Source: JAGDZR01 sp049115695
GTDB lineage: Bacteria > Bacteroidota > Bacteroidia > Cytophagales > Cyclobacteriaceae
Assembly (NCBI GenBank): GCA_049115695.1
Contig: JAGDZR010000002.1
Location: 62,001 to 126,000, forward strand
Direction: 5' to 3'
DNA length: 64,000 bases
Under the pieces are notes generated by a model. That model had not been told where the DNA came from and ran no database searches. It saw only the letters and a program-made list of their open reading frames with translations. Within the stretch, counting starts at the first letter, position 1. Each line of letters opens with the position of its first letter. Shown piece after piece: positions 8,603-17,545 of the stretch. The translations under genes and the position numbers were made by a program.

Positions 8603-9049
8603 ATGGTCACAACCTTGAAATACATTGCTTTTTTAATCGGAATCGTCGTGTGCATGAGCGCATGCGATAGCCAAAAAGTGTCTCCAAATAAATTGAAAGG
8701 AGTTTGGGATATTGAGAAATTTGCACATGCGCCATATGAAAGTTATGATGCCTATCGAAATGCCATTGACGGACCTGACGAAGTGCAGATTATTGACGCA
8801 GATGGCACTACCACAGGAACCTACGAGTTCACTGATGAAGAATTGATTATCTCCTTAAAAGTTAACAGTGAAACCTATACCTATACCTATACGCTTGATA
8901 TGGATGGGCGTCAGTCCTGGTTTGGAACGGAAGATGACCAAGGCTACTACGCTCAAATTCTCATTGACGAGATGGACGGTAAAAATCTTGTGCTGGCAAG
9001 TGAAAACCTTGGTGTTCAGGTCAATTTGATCTATCTCAAAAAGCAATAA
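8603..9049 (+). CDS. Small lipocalin-like lipoprotein
   Basis: A 148-residue lipoprotein with signal and lipobox (VVCMSAC), then KLKGVWDIEKFAH and alternating beta strands, including a TYTYTYT strand encoded by a short DNA repeat of CCTATA units near 8876-8893. Size, lone domain and the opening KGVW suggest a lipocalin-like barrel of the kind common in Bacteroidota; function unknown. A possible promoter is TTG 8542-8544 with TGATTTTG at 8562-8569, one mismatch. The stop abuts the opposing aldo/keto reductase stop. Confidence 0.65.
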   Translation: MVTTLKYIAFLIGIVVCMSACDSQKVSPNKLKGVWDIEKFAHAPYESYDAYRNAIDGPDEVQIIDADGTTTGTYEFTDEELIISLKVNSETYTYTYTLDMDGRQSWFGTEDDQGYYAQILIDEMDGKNLVLASENLGVQVNLIYLKKQ

Positions 9050-9877
9050 TTAGAAATCAAAATTGTTTGGATCAGGACCTGACCTTTGACCATTTTCCAA
9101 GCTATCGATTAGCGCCACGTCGGCTGCAGACAGTTCAAAATCAAAAATATCCGCATTTTGTCTGATTCGTGATCGAGTGGAAGATTTGGGAATCGCGATA
9201 ACTCCTTTTTGCAAATTCCAGCGAAGTATTATTTGAGTAATGGATTTTTGATATTTGGTCGTCAAATTATCCAGAAGACCCAACTGAAAAAGTTTTCCCT
9301 GCATAAAAGGAGACCAGGATTCATATTGGATTTTGTTTGAGGAGCAAAAGTCAATTAGGTCTTGTTGAACAACATATGGATTGAATTCCATCTGATTGAC
9401 CATAGGCTTGATGTTGGCTGTTTTGAAAAGATCCTCCAAATGATTTTTCATGAAATTACTAACACCAATTGCTCGTACACGTTTTTCGTTGTACAACTTT
9501 TCCATTGCTCGCCAGGTATCAGCTGAGTTTGGCTTTGGCCAATGAATGAGATACAGATCGATGTAGTCGAGGTTTAATTCTTGTAAGCTTTTATCAAATG
9601 CCTTTAATGTTGAGAAATAGCCTTGATCACTGTTCCAGACTTTGGTAGTAACAAAAATTTCTTCTCGTTTCACTTCTGATGAATTGATGGCTTTGCCCAC
9701 GCCGGCTTCATTTCGATAAATCATCGCCGTATCGATGTGGCGATAGCCTATTTCCAACGCCCATTTTATGGCATCAACTTCTTGTCCATCTGTCAATTGA
9801 TAAACACCAAGCCCCAAATAGGGCATTTCTACTCCATTACAGAGGTTGACTTTACCAGATATATCTGTGATTTTCAT
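9050..9877 (-). CDS. Aldo/keto reductase
   Basis: A 275-residue NADPH-dependent oxidoreductase of the AKR superfamily, TIM-barrel, cytosolic. The catalytic tetrad is visible: Asp and Tyr in RHIDTAMIYRNEAGVG, Lys in FVTTKVWNSDQGYF and His in DLYLIHWPKPNSADTW. The cofactor region AIPKSSTRSRIRQN also fits. Resembles the 2,5-diketo-gluconate/methylglyoxal reductase group, but substrate cannot be read from sequence. It begins 21 bases after the unknown Cys-tail protein and is probably the last gene of that minus-strand operon. Confidence 0.93.
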   Translation of the reverse strand: MKITDISGKVNLCNGVEMPYLGLGVYQLTDGQEVDAIKWALEIGYRHIDTAMIYRNEAGVGKAINSSEVKREEIFVTTKVWNSDQGYFSTLKAFDKSLQELNLDYIDLYLIHWPKPNSADTWRAMEKLYNEKRVRAIGVSNFMKNHLEDLFKTANIKPMVNQMEFNPYVVQQDLIDFCSSNKIQYESWSPFMQGKLFQLGLLDNLTTKYQKSITQIILRWNLQKGVIAIPKSSTRSRIRQNADIFDFELSAADVALIDSLENGQRSGPDPNNFDF

Positions 9878-9898
9878 GAATAGTATTTCAGTATTTTT

Positions 9899-10957
9899 TT
9901 AATCCCCCCCGCAAGAACTGCAACTCGAGCAGCTGCTGCATGATGATCCTCCGTCTCCACTATCTCCATCACTCTCACCAAATGAATCAAACCAACCGCC
10001 ACTGTCAGAAGAAGTAACAACGTCGGAATCTTCCATACCTGCTCCAAATAAAGTGGAGCTGTCATCCGACTCAATGTTTTCATCAAAGAAGTCGTTGGAG
10101 GTGTCAACTTCGTCCAGGTGCCCGAGTTCTTCACCGGTCTCATTCTCAAAATAAGTGTCATGAACAACAATGTTGTGATCATGACAATGAGAGGACCACA
10201 TCATGCTGTAGAATAGGTAATCGTCGTACCCGTAATAGCCATAGTAAGGACCGTAATATCCACCGTCTCTTCTGTGTTGTAATTCTTTGGAAGACTGAAG
10301 TTTTTCTTTCGGAACAATCATCCTCGACTTAAAGTCTAATTTGACGTCCTTGACTTTCATGAGCTTGTTGAAGTTCATCTTTATTTCCTCCAAGGCGGTC
10401 TCAAAAGCCAACTGCTTCTCATTTTTGAATGAATCGTATTTGTCTTGAGAGTCAAAGACTTGATTGAGTTTAGCTTCAATTTCTGTTTTATTGGTCCCTG
10501 CAAAATCTTTCAGGAAAGCCGAACTCTTGATTTCAATGGGGTATGCCCCTACTGCATGAGTCCGGTTAATGAAGACTTCTATTAGATACTTGAAATTGTC
10601 ATCGTCATGTTCAAGCACCATTGCCAATTGCTCAAATTGACTGGACATGGAATGGTCGATTTCAAGGTCATATTTATCAAATGCTTCTTTAAGGTCGTGT
10701 TCTTTACCTTCAGTGTCCAGATAGAAATCAATGTCATCATGAGATAACCTTACGATGTTGTCTATCCCGGATGTGAGCAATACGCGATTGATTTGTTGCA
10801 AGATGGACACTGCTGTGAATGTTTCATTTTCTTGCTGATCTGATACCCCACCCAAAGTGAGATAGTAGAACATGCGTTTAAAAGCCTTGGTCGGCTTAAT
10901 TTTTTGAACTTCGGTGAGTTGGTCTGGATTTACGGTTAAGGATGCTTCGAAATACAT
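9899..10957 (-). CDS. Unrecognised protein with acidic region and Cys/Ser/Gly tail
   Basis: I do not recognise this 352-residue protein. It has no signal peptide or membrane helix. Residues 1-215 are a mixed helical domain; about 225-245 is Tyr/Gly-rich (GGYYGPYYGYYGYDDY); a His/Cys patch SSHCHDHN follows; about 265-335 is strongly acidic; the protein ends with three CSS repeats and CGGD. The tail recalls metal- or redox-binding Cys repeats. The G7 run encoding the last glycines (9904-9910) could slip. Its partner GRDP-like protein, 12 bases upstream in the operon, also ends in a short Cys/Ser tail. Confidence 0.75.
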   Translation of the reverse strand: MYFEASLTVNPDQLTEVQKIKPTKAFKRMFYYLTLGGVSDQQENETFTAVSILQQINRVLLTSGIDNIVRLSHDDIDFYLDTEGKEHDLKEAFDKYDLEIDHSMSSQFEQLAMVLEHDDDNFKYLIEVFINRTHAVGAYPIEIKSSAFLKDFAGTNKTEIEAKLNQVFDSQDKYDSFKNEKQLAFETALEEIKMNFNKLMKVKDVKLDFKSRMIVPKEKLQSSKELQHRRDGGYYGPYYGYYGYDDYLFYSMMWSSHCHDHNIVVHDTYFENETGEELGHLDEVDTSNDFFDENIESDDSSTLFGAGMEDSDVVTSSDSGGWFDSFGESDGDSGDGGSSCSSCSSCSSCGGD

Positions 10958-10969
10958 AATTGATTTTAT

Positions 10970-11392
10970 TTAAGAACTACAGGAGCCGCATTGCGCGTCG
11001 CTCCACTGTTCATCGGCCCAATCTCCCCATGCGTCTCGATCAGGCTGACCATAGTGTAAAATATATAATTGAATTGTTTTTTTGAATTGTTCATTGTTAT
11101 CTGACTGTGTGCCTCCGGGCGAATGGTGGATATAACGACCGAAATGTTCGTTGCAGAATTTTGTATATAATCGGGTACAAAGGATGAATTCATGCCAAGC
11201 CAAATCAACTGGAAGTGATGGTGTAAGCGTTCTGTTAGAGCCATAAATCAAGTTAAGAAACTTGAGCACCTCGATAAGAATATTTTCTGGTTTGATCCGG
11301 CCAAGTTGCGGATGCTGGCTAAACTTTTCAGTAAGAAAAGGAGCCATATTTAAAATGTGTTTCGCTTCTTTGAGAATTTGCTCCTCATTCAT
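10970..11392 (-). CDS. GRDP-like small protein with Cys tail
   Basis: A 140-residue cytosolic protein resembling the glycine-rich-domain-containing-protein-like family (PF07173): VDLAWHEFILCTRLYTKFC, then NEHFGRYIHHSPGG. Conserved His and Cys residues suggest a small metal site, but no activity is established for bacterial members that I know of. It ends QCGSCSS, echoing the longer Cys tail of its neighbour. Its ATG shares one base with the stop of the TRAP binding protein (TAATG), so the three genes are tightly coupled. Confidence 0.75.
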   Translation of the reverse strand: MNEEQILKEAKHILNMAPFLTEKFSQHPQLGRIKPENILIEVLKFLNLIYGSNRTLTPSLPVDLAWHEFILCTRLYTKFCNEHFGRYIHHSPGGTQSDNNEQFKKTIQLYILHYGQPDRDAWGDWADEQWSDAQCGSCSS

Positions 11393-12519
11393 TAACCCAT
11401 GATTTTTTCGTAGTATTTGCGCTCACTTATATTCATCCAAGGCGTGATTGTTTTTTGGAATTTGATATATGCATCAAGCACTTTTCGACTCTGAGAATCA
11501 CTTGAGGCCAATTCTTCCAGCACTTCTTTGCTGTAGCGTTTTAACGTGCTGAGCACTTCGTCTGGAAATGGTAGCGCGGTTACCCCTTCGGCATTCATTA
11601 TTTTGCTGAGGTATTCGGCATTTTTCGCATCAAATTGGGCACCCATCCACCTATTAAGTCTAAAACAAGCAGTTTGGATGATTTCCTGAAGATCACTGGG
11701 TAGCTCCAGGAATTTGGAGCGATTGGCAATCATTTCTAACACTGGGCCTGTCTCATGCCAGCCCGGATAGTAATAGTATTGGGCGACTCGATGAAATCCC
11801 ATGATGTGGTCGTGAAAAGGTCCAATCCATTCTGCAGCATCTATCACACCTCTTTCCAGATTGGTGTAAATTTCTCCACCGGATTGCAGTACAGGTGTTC
11901 CACCAGCTCTGGCAAAAACTTTGCCTGCCAGTCCGGGTATTCGCATTTTCACGCCTTTCAAGTCGTTGATAGTGTCAATTTTTTTATTGAACCATCCGCC
12001 CATTTGGACACCCGTATTACCGCATGGAAATGGATATAAGTCATGGGGCTCATATACTTCCTGCCATAGTTCGTGACCACCGCCTGCGATCATCCAACTA
12101 TCCATTTGAAGTCCATTCATGCCAAAAGGCACTGCCGTAAAGAAGGGTGCTGCTGGTATTTTGCCGCCCCAATAGTACGCGGCTCCATGATTTAGTTCAA
12201 CTGCCCCATTGCTCACTGCATCAAAGCCTTCAAGAGCTGGAATCAATTCGCCTCCACCGTAAACAATAATTTCCATCCGGCCTCCAGACATGGTGTTGAC
12301 CCATTTGGCAAATTCCTGACATCCGGTCCCCATGATGGGGAAGTTGGGAGGCCAGGTGGTTGTCATTTTCCATCTGTAGGTTTTATTGAAGTTGATGTAT
12401 GGGCCTTCCTTCTTGCTGATTGAAGTTGTTGGATCACAGGCTGCAAGTCCTAAAGCACCTGCGGTTAATGATTTTGCACTTGTGCTGAGGAATTCCCTTC
12501 TCTTTGATCTGTGACTCAT
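11392..12519 (-). CDS. TRAP-type substrate-binding protein (DctP/TakP-like)
   Basis: A 375-residue periplasmic binding protein. The N-terminus carries both a twin-arginine-like motif (SKRREFLSTSA) and a lipobox-like LGLAAC, so it may be a Tat-exported lipoprotein. The body has the DctP pattern: WKMTTTWPPNFPIMGTG, ALEGFDAVSNGAVELNHGAA, KGVKMRIPGLAGKVFARAGG and GVIDAAEWIGPFHD, closest to the TakP 2-oxoacid binders. TRAP systems need DctQ and DctM membrane subunits; none is in the operon or window, so it is an orphan that may serve a distant transporter or a sensory role. Confidence 0.88.
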   Translation of the reverse strand: MSHRSKRREFLSTSAKSLTAGALGLAACDPTTSISKKEGPYINFNKTYRWKMTTTWPPNFPIMGTGCQEFAKWVNTMSGGRMEIIVYGGGELIPALEGFDAVSNGAVELNHGAAYYWGGKIPAAPFFTAVPFGMNGLQMDSWMIAGGGHELWQEVYEPHDLYPFPCGNTGVQMGGWFNKKIDTINDLKGVKMRIPGLAGKVFARAGGTPVLQSGGEIYTNLERGVIDAAEWIGPFHDHIMGFHRVAQYYYYPGWHETGPVLEMIANRSKFLELPSDLQEIIQTACFRLNRWMGAQFDAKNAEYLSKIMNAEGVTALPFPDEVLSTLKRYSKEVLEELASSDSQSRKVLDAYIKFQKTITPWMNISERKYYEKIMG

Positions 12520-12694
12520 GCTTATGTTTTAGGGTCTGAAACTTGAAGATCATAAAAATATCTCAATTGCGAACCATTTGGTCGTATTCAATCAAATCAG
12601 CTGTCTGTTGATGCGTCACTTTGTGCTATTCTCATTTATTATTCTTATTTTATCGTACGATTTAGGAAATCATTTTGGCATGGTTTCCATACCT

Positions 12695-15600
12695 ATGAGC
12701 AAAAAAGTATTATTAGCGTTATCACTGACATTCGTCTCTATGATTGTCCTGGCACAGGACTATCAAATCCGTCAAATCAATACGGGTCTATCGAATGGAA
12801 CTGTCTCTGCACTTCACGAAGACAGACTGGGATTCGTATGGATTGGTACCCAAAATGGGTTGAACAAATATGATGGGAAGAATACTGTACAGTATGTCAA
12901 TGTAACCGACGAATTCAGGGAATCTACCAGAGACTTTTATGTGCAAGACATTAGGGAAGATTCAATCGGAGATTTATGGCTGGTCACCAATGGTTCTGGA
13001 TTGTGCAAGTATGTTCGCGAACTGAATAAAATCGTTGAAGTCATTCCAAATGGAGAGGGTTTTACCTCCCAGCATATGTATGCGATTGATATGCTAAATG
13101 ATTCAATTTTGGCCATTGGATATCAAAATGGCTTTTCAATCTATAATGCCTATCAAAATAAGATCATTAAAAGTGTACTGGATTATCAATACATCCAATC
13201 GGTATTATTCGATGATTTTGGTAATCTATGGGCAGGAGGAGATCGACTCGTTAAAATGTCTTATGGGTGGGAGACTTTTGAGTTAATAAAATTGGATGAA
13301 AATTATTTGGATGATGTGGTTACTATGATCGCCCCATCCCAAGGCGAAATATGGATTGGAACGCGACAGAATGGTCTGTTTAAGCTCCTAATGAGAGAAG
13401 GAGAAATTGTATCATACCATCATCATCTAGCCAGTTCAGATCCCAATAGTATTTCAGCCAACACCGTAATGAGTTTGTTTAAAAGTGAAGAGAATGTACT
13501 CTGGATTGGCACTGAAAATGGAGGTCTGAATAGGTTTGACTTAGAAAAAAACAAAATAGTAAGATGGTCTTATGACCCGAGTGGAAATGGATTTAATGCA
13601 AATTCAATTTGGAGTTTATTGCAGACTAGTAATGGTCACATTTGGGCAGGGGCATTTAACAACGGCATCAATATTATTCAACCGAATGAATCAAAGTTCG
13701 ATTCATATATTGCCAATGGTACAGAATGGATGCCTTTGGGTAATAACGTGAGCACTTTTGCTCAGGCGCCAGATGGAAATTACTACATAGGATTTGATGG
13801 AAATGGGTTGAACGTCTATAATCCTAAGACCAAAAAATTTAAGAATATAAACGTGATCAATGATGCAAGAGCGATCATTTGTATGCAACAAATGGGAAAT
13901 GATCTATATGCGGGTACCTGGTCTGATGGTCTGATTAAATACAATGTCATTTCAAAAAAATGGACGATTTATCAAAATGATGGTGGGAAGACAAGTTTAA
14001 TATCCAATAATATTTTTGACCTGCTACCGGACAGACAAGACCCGGAAAACCTCTGGATTGCATCATGGGACGAAGGATTGATCTATATGGATACTCGAGC
14101 AAACGAGTTTTTGCATGGGTCAAACTTGCTCCTAAACGATACGGTCATAAAGAATGAGATGATTTACTCGCTCGGGTATGACTCAGAAAATGTCCTTTGG
14201 GTAGGCGGGGGATATACCCTGGTCAAAGTTCGGTATGATTCTGCCGAAGGAGGTTACGTGGGTAAGGAAGTTTTGACAAACACTGAGCTGGTAGGAAATG
14301 ATGGATTGCTCATTTCAAGCATATTGAGTGATAGGAAGGGGCGTGTTTGGATAGGATCCAATAAGGGAGGGCTCTTTGTGACTGAAAATTTCGGAAAAGA
14401 TTTTGTGGAAATTAATGTCAGTAGTGGCCTGGCTAATAATTACGTTCAATCGATGATTGAAGATGACAGTGGCGACATATGGATTACTACGACGCAAGGT
14501 ATGTCTCGCATGAGAATAGGCGATTCCATTGAACAACTGGAGTTCTGGAATTTTGATCAGTCAGATGGACTTCAGGGAGATTTGTTTCACCTGGGAGGTT
14601 CGTTCAAAGATGAAGGTGGTAACATCTATGTTGGTGGGAACAATGGCTTCAATGTCTTCAATTCTGATGAAATCATATTGAATCAAAGAGAGGTGCCGAT
14701 CTATATCACTGACTTCAAACTGTTCAATAAGTCTTTGGAAATTACGGAAGGACCATATGGATTGAAGAAAAATATCAATTCCACCCGGAAGATTATACTG
14801 CCACACGATCAAAACATCTTTACCATTGATTACATCGGGATCAATTTGGCACATTCAGACAAGAATCAATATGCATATAAAATGGAAGGCGTGGATAAGG
14901 ACTGGAATTATGTAGGAGACTTGACAAGCGCGACCTATACAACTGTTGATCCTGGATCATACACATTTAAAGTTAGAGCAGCCAATGAGGATGGCGTTTG
15001 GACCCAAAATGAAAAATCAATTCAGGTGATCATTGAGCCTCCTGTTTGGGAATTGGCCTGGTTCAAAGCAGGTTCAATTGCGTTTATCCTTTTTCTTTCT
15101 GTAGGGTTCTACAAACTGCGAACCAGATCAATTCGTCAGAGTCATCAGCAACTCGAACGTATTGTTGACAAAAGAACCAGTGATTTGAAAAGAGAAATCG
15201 AAGTGAGAAAGGAAGCGGAACTTGAACTTACAAAAACATTAAATACGCTTAAGTCCACACAGGATAAGTTGGTGCAGGTAGAAAAGATATCCAGTCTCGG
15301 AACATTAACTGCAGGCATTGCGCATGAGCTCAATAATCCATTGAATTTCATTGCAGGCGGGATTAATTTATTTAACCAATCACTGACAGAAAACAATCAG
15401 CTTGATGAGTATAATGAGCCTTTGTCGATGCTACAGTCGGGTTTTGATAGATCAGCAAAGATTGTAAAAAGTCTTACAGCACTTTCCAACCGGGATGCGA
15501 TTAAGCGTGAACCCATATTGATCAATGAGTTGATTGATTTTAGCTTGTTGATGCTCAACGATCAGTACAGCGATCATGTCTCTTTTGACCTTGACCTACA

Positions 15601-15970
15601 GTTGCAGGATTCCTGTATGGTTTATGCAGCTAACTTGAGACAAGCCATTACCAATATTCTTGAAAATGGCATTCAAGCAGTAGAACGTGATGGTGGTGTT
15701 GGTAAAATTTGGGTGAAAACATATCGGGAAACGGATAAGTCAGACTTTGCGGTGATTTCAATAGAAAATACAGGCGCCAAGATTCCTGAAATCAACTTGA
15801 GTAAAATATACGATCCATTTTTTACTACAAAAAGCCCAGGTGATGGCATTGGGCTAGGTCTGTCTGTAGCTTATGCCTTGATTGAGCAGCATCATGGTTC
15901 GCTTGAAGCGAAAAACACCAACAAAGGTGTGATCTTCATTGTCAAGATACCCTTTGTTGCACCTGTTTAG
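12695..15970 (+). CDS. Propeller-domain sensor histidine kinase
   Basis: About 1,091 residues from ATG 12695, which gives a clean signal peptide (MSKKVLLALSLTFVSMIVLA, then QDYQ); the frame is open back to 12578. Periplasmic two-component-regulator propeller repeats fill about 20-690 (GFVWIGTQNGLNKYDG, LWIGTENGGLNRFD, VWIGSNKGGLF), then a Y_Y_Y domain (about 705-770), one membrane helix (about 788-808), a coiled coil, and a HisKA/HATPase module with phospho-acceptor His877 in GIAHELNNPLNF and a GIGLGLS ATP lid. No receiver or AraC domain is fused and no response regulator gene is adjacent, so the partner is elsewhere. Confidence 0.9.
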   Translation: MSKKVLLALSLTFVSMIVLAQDYQIRQINTGLSNGTVSALHEDRLGFVWIGTQNGLNKYDGKNTVQYVNVTDEFRESTRDFYVQDIREDSIGDLWLVTNGSGLCKYVRELNKIVEVIPNGEGFTSQHMYAIDMLNDSILAIGYQNGFSIYNAYQNKIIKSVLDYQYIQSVLFDDFGNLWAGGDRLVKMSYGWETFELIKLDENYLDDVVTMIAPSQGEIWIGTRQNGLFKLLMREGEIVSYHHHLASSDPNSISANTVMSLFKSEENVLWIGTENGGLNRFDLEKNKIVRWSYDPSGNGFNANSIWSLLQTSNGHIWAGAFNNGINIIQPNESKFDSYIANGTEWMPLGNNVSTFAQAPDGNYYIGFDGNGLNVYNPKTKKFKNINVINDARAIICMQQMGNDLYAGTWSDGLIKYNVISKKWTIYQNDGGKTSLISNNIFDLLPDRQDPENLWIASWDEGLIYMDTRANEFLHGSNLLLNDTVIKNEMIYSLGYDSENVLWVGGGYTLVKVRYDSAEGGYVGKEVLTNTELVGNDGLLISSILSDRKGRVWIGSNKGGLFVTENFGKDFVEINVSSGLANNYVQSMIEDDSGDIWITTTQGMSRMRIGDSIEQLEFWNFDQSDGLQGDLFHLGGSFKDEGGNIYVGGNNGFNVFNSDEIILNQREVPIYITDFKLFNKSLEITEGPYGLKKNINSTRKIILPHDQNIFTIDYIGINLAHSDKNQYAYKMEGVDKDWNYVGDLTSATYTTVDPGSYTFKVRAANEDGVWTQNEKSIQVIIEPPVWELAWFKAGSIAFILFLSVGFYKLRTRSIRQSHQQLERIVDKRTSDLKREIEVRKEAELELTKTLNTLKSTQDKLVQVEKISSLGTLTAGIAHELNNPLNFIAGGINLFNQSLTENNQLDEYNEPLSMLQSGFDRSAKIVKSLTALSNRDAIKREPILINELIDFSLLMLNDQYSDHVSFDLDLQLQDSCMVYAANLRQAITNILENGIQAVERDGGVGKIWVKTYRETDKSDFAVISIENTGAKIPEINLSKIYDPFFTTKSPGDGIGLGLSVAYALIEQHHGSLEAKNTNKGVIFIVKIPFVAPV

Positions 15971-15975
15971 CCTGA

Positions 15976-16878
15976 TTATTTCTGATAGGTAAGCATCCAG
16001 TTGTATATGTCTTCTCCGGCATAGGTGCGTCTCCAGACATCATGGTTCATGTCCTCTTCAGTTGTAAACCGAAAATCTTTATGACCTAGTTCCTCAAGCT
16101 TATTTATGCCAGGGTAGAAATATTGTACGGGGACAGCCTGATCCCTTCCTCCCGCAAAACACCAAACAGGTATTGCTGCATCCACAATTGATTGCATTAA
16201 TTCCGGGTGCCCCCATCCTACCACAGGAACAGCAGCAGCAAATATGTCAGAGTAAGTGCTTGTCAGATACCAGGTGCCAACACCTCCATAGCTGAGGCCC
16301 GTAATGTATACGCGAGACTTATCTGTTTTGTAGTTTTTGAGTGTGGCATCCACCATGCTCATCACTTCATTTTCTATTCTGAACCACCCATCTACCCAAC
16401 CTTCAGGACCTACCCCTCCCAATGTGGTGTCCATAGGAATTCCATCCATTGGTCGATTCGCAGGGAAAAGATTGGGTCGGGGAGGAGTCCCCTCTTCCAG
16501 TCTTTGCGGAAGATCTTCTTTTTTGCGATTCTTGATATATGGGACTTCTCCCATACTGAACATGGGTAATTGCGGAGCAATGATCACAAAAGGGAGATCT
16601 CTTTTTTGAATCCATGACTCATATAAGGGACCATGGGCCAGAACAAAATCGAGTTCATCCTTGGCATTCCCTCTTTCTCCATTACCATGCAAAAACAGCA
16701 TCACCGGCCAGGATTCTTGCTCATGATAGCCTTTCGGGAGGTACACGAAGTAATCACGTTCTTTTTCAGTTACCTCACTGTCGTATGATACTCTCAGTAA
16801 CTGAGGTTCGCTAGGAGTTTGCGGTTCGGAATCACAGGAGATCAAAAGGATGGCAAGAAAAAGACTTAAATATTTCAT
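15976..16878 (-). CDS. Lipoprotein alpha/beta-hydrolase (esterase/peptidase family)
   Basis: A 300-residue lipoprotein (MKYLSLFLAILLISCDSEPQ) with an alpha/beta-hydrolase fold. The oxyanion strand VMLFLHGNGERGN, nucleophile elbow TGLSYGGVGTW (Ser), acid in CFAGGRDQAVP (Asp) and a late His in EDMNHDVWRR form a complete triad. It resembles the prolyl-oligopeptidase-like/PHB-depolymerase-like esterases common in Bacteroidota polysaccharide regions, possibly a carbohydrate esterase. Substrate unknown. Its stop lies 5 bases from the sensor kinase stop. Confidence 0.85.
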   Translation of the reverse strand: MKYLSLFLAILLISCDSEPQTPSEPQLLRVSYDSEVTEKERDYFVYLPKGYHEQESWPVMLFLHGNGERGNAKDELDFVLAHGPLYESWIQKRDLPFVIIAPQLPMFSMGEVPYIKNRKKEDLPQRLEEGTPPRPNLFPANRPMDGIPMDTTLGGVGPEGWVDGWFRIENEVMSMVDATLKNYKTDKSRVYITGLSYGGVGTWYLTSTYSDIFAAAVPVVGWGHPELMQSIVDAAIPVWCFAGGRDQAVPVQYFYPGINKLEELGHKDFRFTTEEDMNHDVWRRTYAGEDIYNWMLTYQK

Positions 16879-17025
16879 GATAAGGGGATTAACAGATGAT
16901 CAATGATAAGGTAGAAACCTTTGAAAAAAAACTTTGTCCTTAGTTACGTATAAATGTTTGGCAAATGGTGGCTCATTTGATGGATAGATATCATATTTGC
17001 CATTCACGATTATCTTTTAATTATT

Positions 17026-17475
17026 ATGAAAAAAACAATCACCAAAGTACTTAGCCTTTTTATGGTATGCCAGATCTTGATCGTCAATACGAGCTGGGCA
17101 TTCGGTATTCCTAATAATGAGCATTCATTAGACGAGGATGCATTCGAAAAAGCATTTGAAGAGTTAGATGACCTGGAAGCATATGTTATGGCTAATGAAA
17201 TTACAGATGTATCTGACATTGAGAGCTGGAAGTTTGATGTTGAATCTCTTAACACGTCTAATAGCATTGCGTCGGTTCAGGCATTTTCAATGGACAACAT
17301 GGACTGGGCTTCTTTTGCCTGGGGTTTCTTTTGCTGCCCAATTGGATTTTTTGTTGTAGCGATCAATAAGGATAAATCAAGTGACCAAAAAACATCATTC
17401 TGGATCGGAGCGGTTGTGAGTTCTGTCCTTGGAACGATTAGTGGTGCAACTCAGGCTAGTAGATTTACTAATTAG
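17026..17475 (+). CDS. Small exported protein, paralog A
   Basis: A 149-residue protein that I do not recognise by name. Signal peptide about 1-25 (MKKTITKVLSLFMVCQILIV, ending SWAFG), an acidic middle with FEELDDLEAYV, then a hydrophobic C-terminus containing MDWASFAWGFFCCPIGFFVV, a charged turn NKDKSSDQK and a second helix FWIGAVVSSVLG. It could insert in the membrane as a hairpin or be a precursor releasing a hydrophobic C-terminal peptide. The next gene is a clear paralog. Bacteroidota genomes hold similar small proteins; no role is known to me. Confidence 0.8.
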   Translation: MKKTITKVLSLFMVCQILIVNTSWAFGIPNNEHSLDEDAFEKAFEELDDLEAYVMANEITDVSDIESWKFDVESLNTSNSIASVQAFSMDNMDWASFAWGFFCCPIGFFVVAINKDKSSDQKTSFWIGAVVSSVLGTISGATQASRFTN

Positions 17476-17545
17476 AATCGTTGGAGGTGATCTGATAAAC
17501 TATTAGCTTACGAATAAACATTTTCTAGTATCTAATCACTAACAC

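Noticed and set aside
8876..8893. CCTATA tandem repeat as a functional site
   Set aside because: Three copies within a coding strand giving TYTYTY; a short strand repeat explains it.
9904..9910. G7 tract at the 3' end of the 352-residue gene as a phase-variation switch
   Set aside because: Only seven bases and located at the last codons, so slippage would change just a few residues.
9874..10182. Minus-strand 102-codon frame in another phase at the end of the Cys-tail gene
   Set aside because: Repetitive coding sequence produces a shadow frame; the main frame has clear protein organisation.
12578..12694. Longer start of the propeller kinase
   Set aside because: The extra 39 residues precede a complete signal peptide beginning at 12695.
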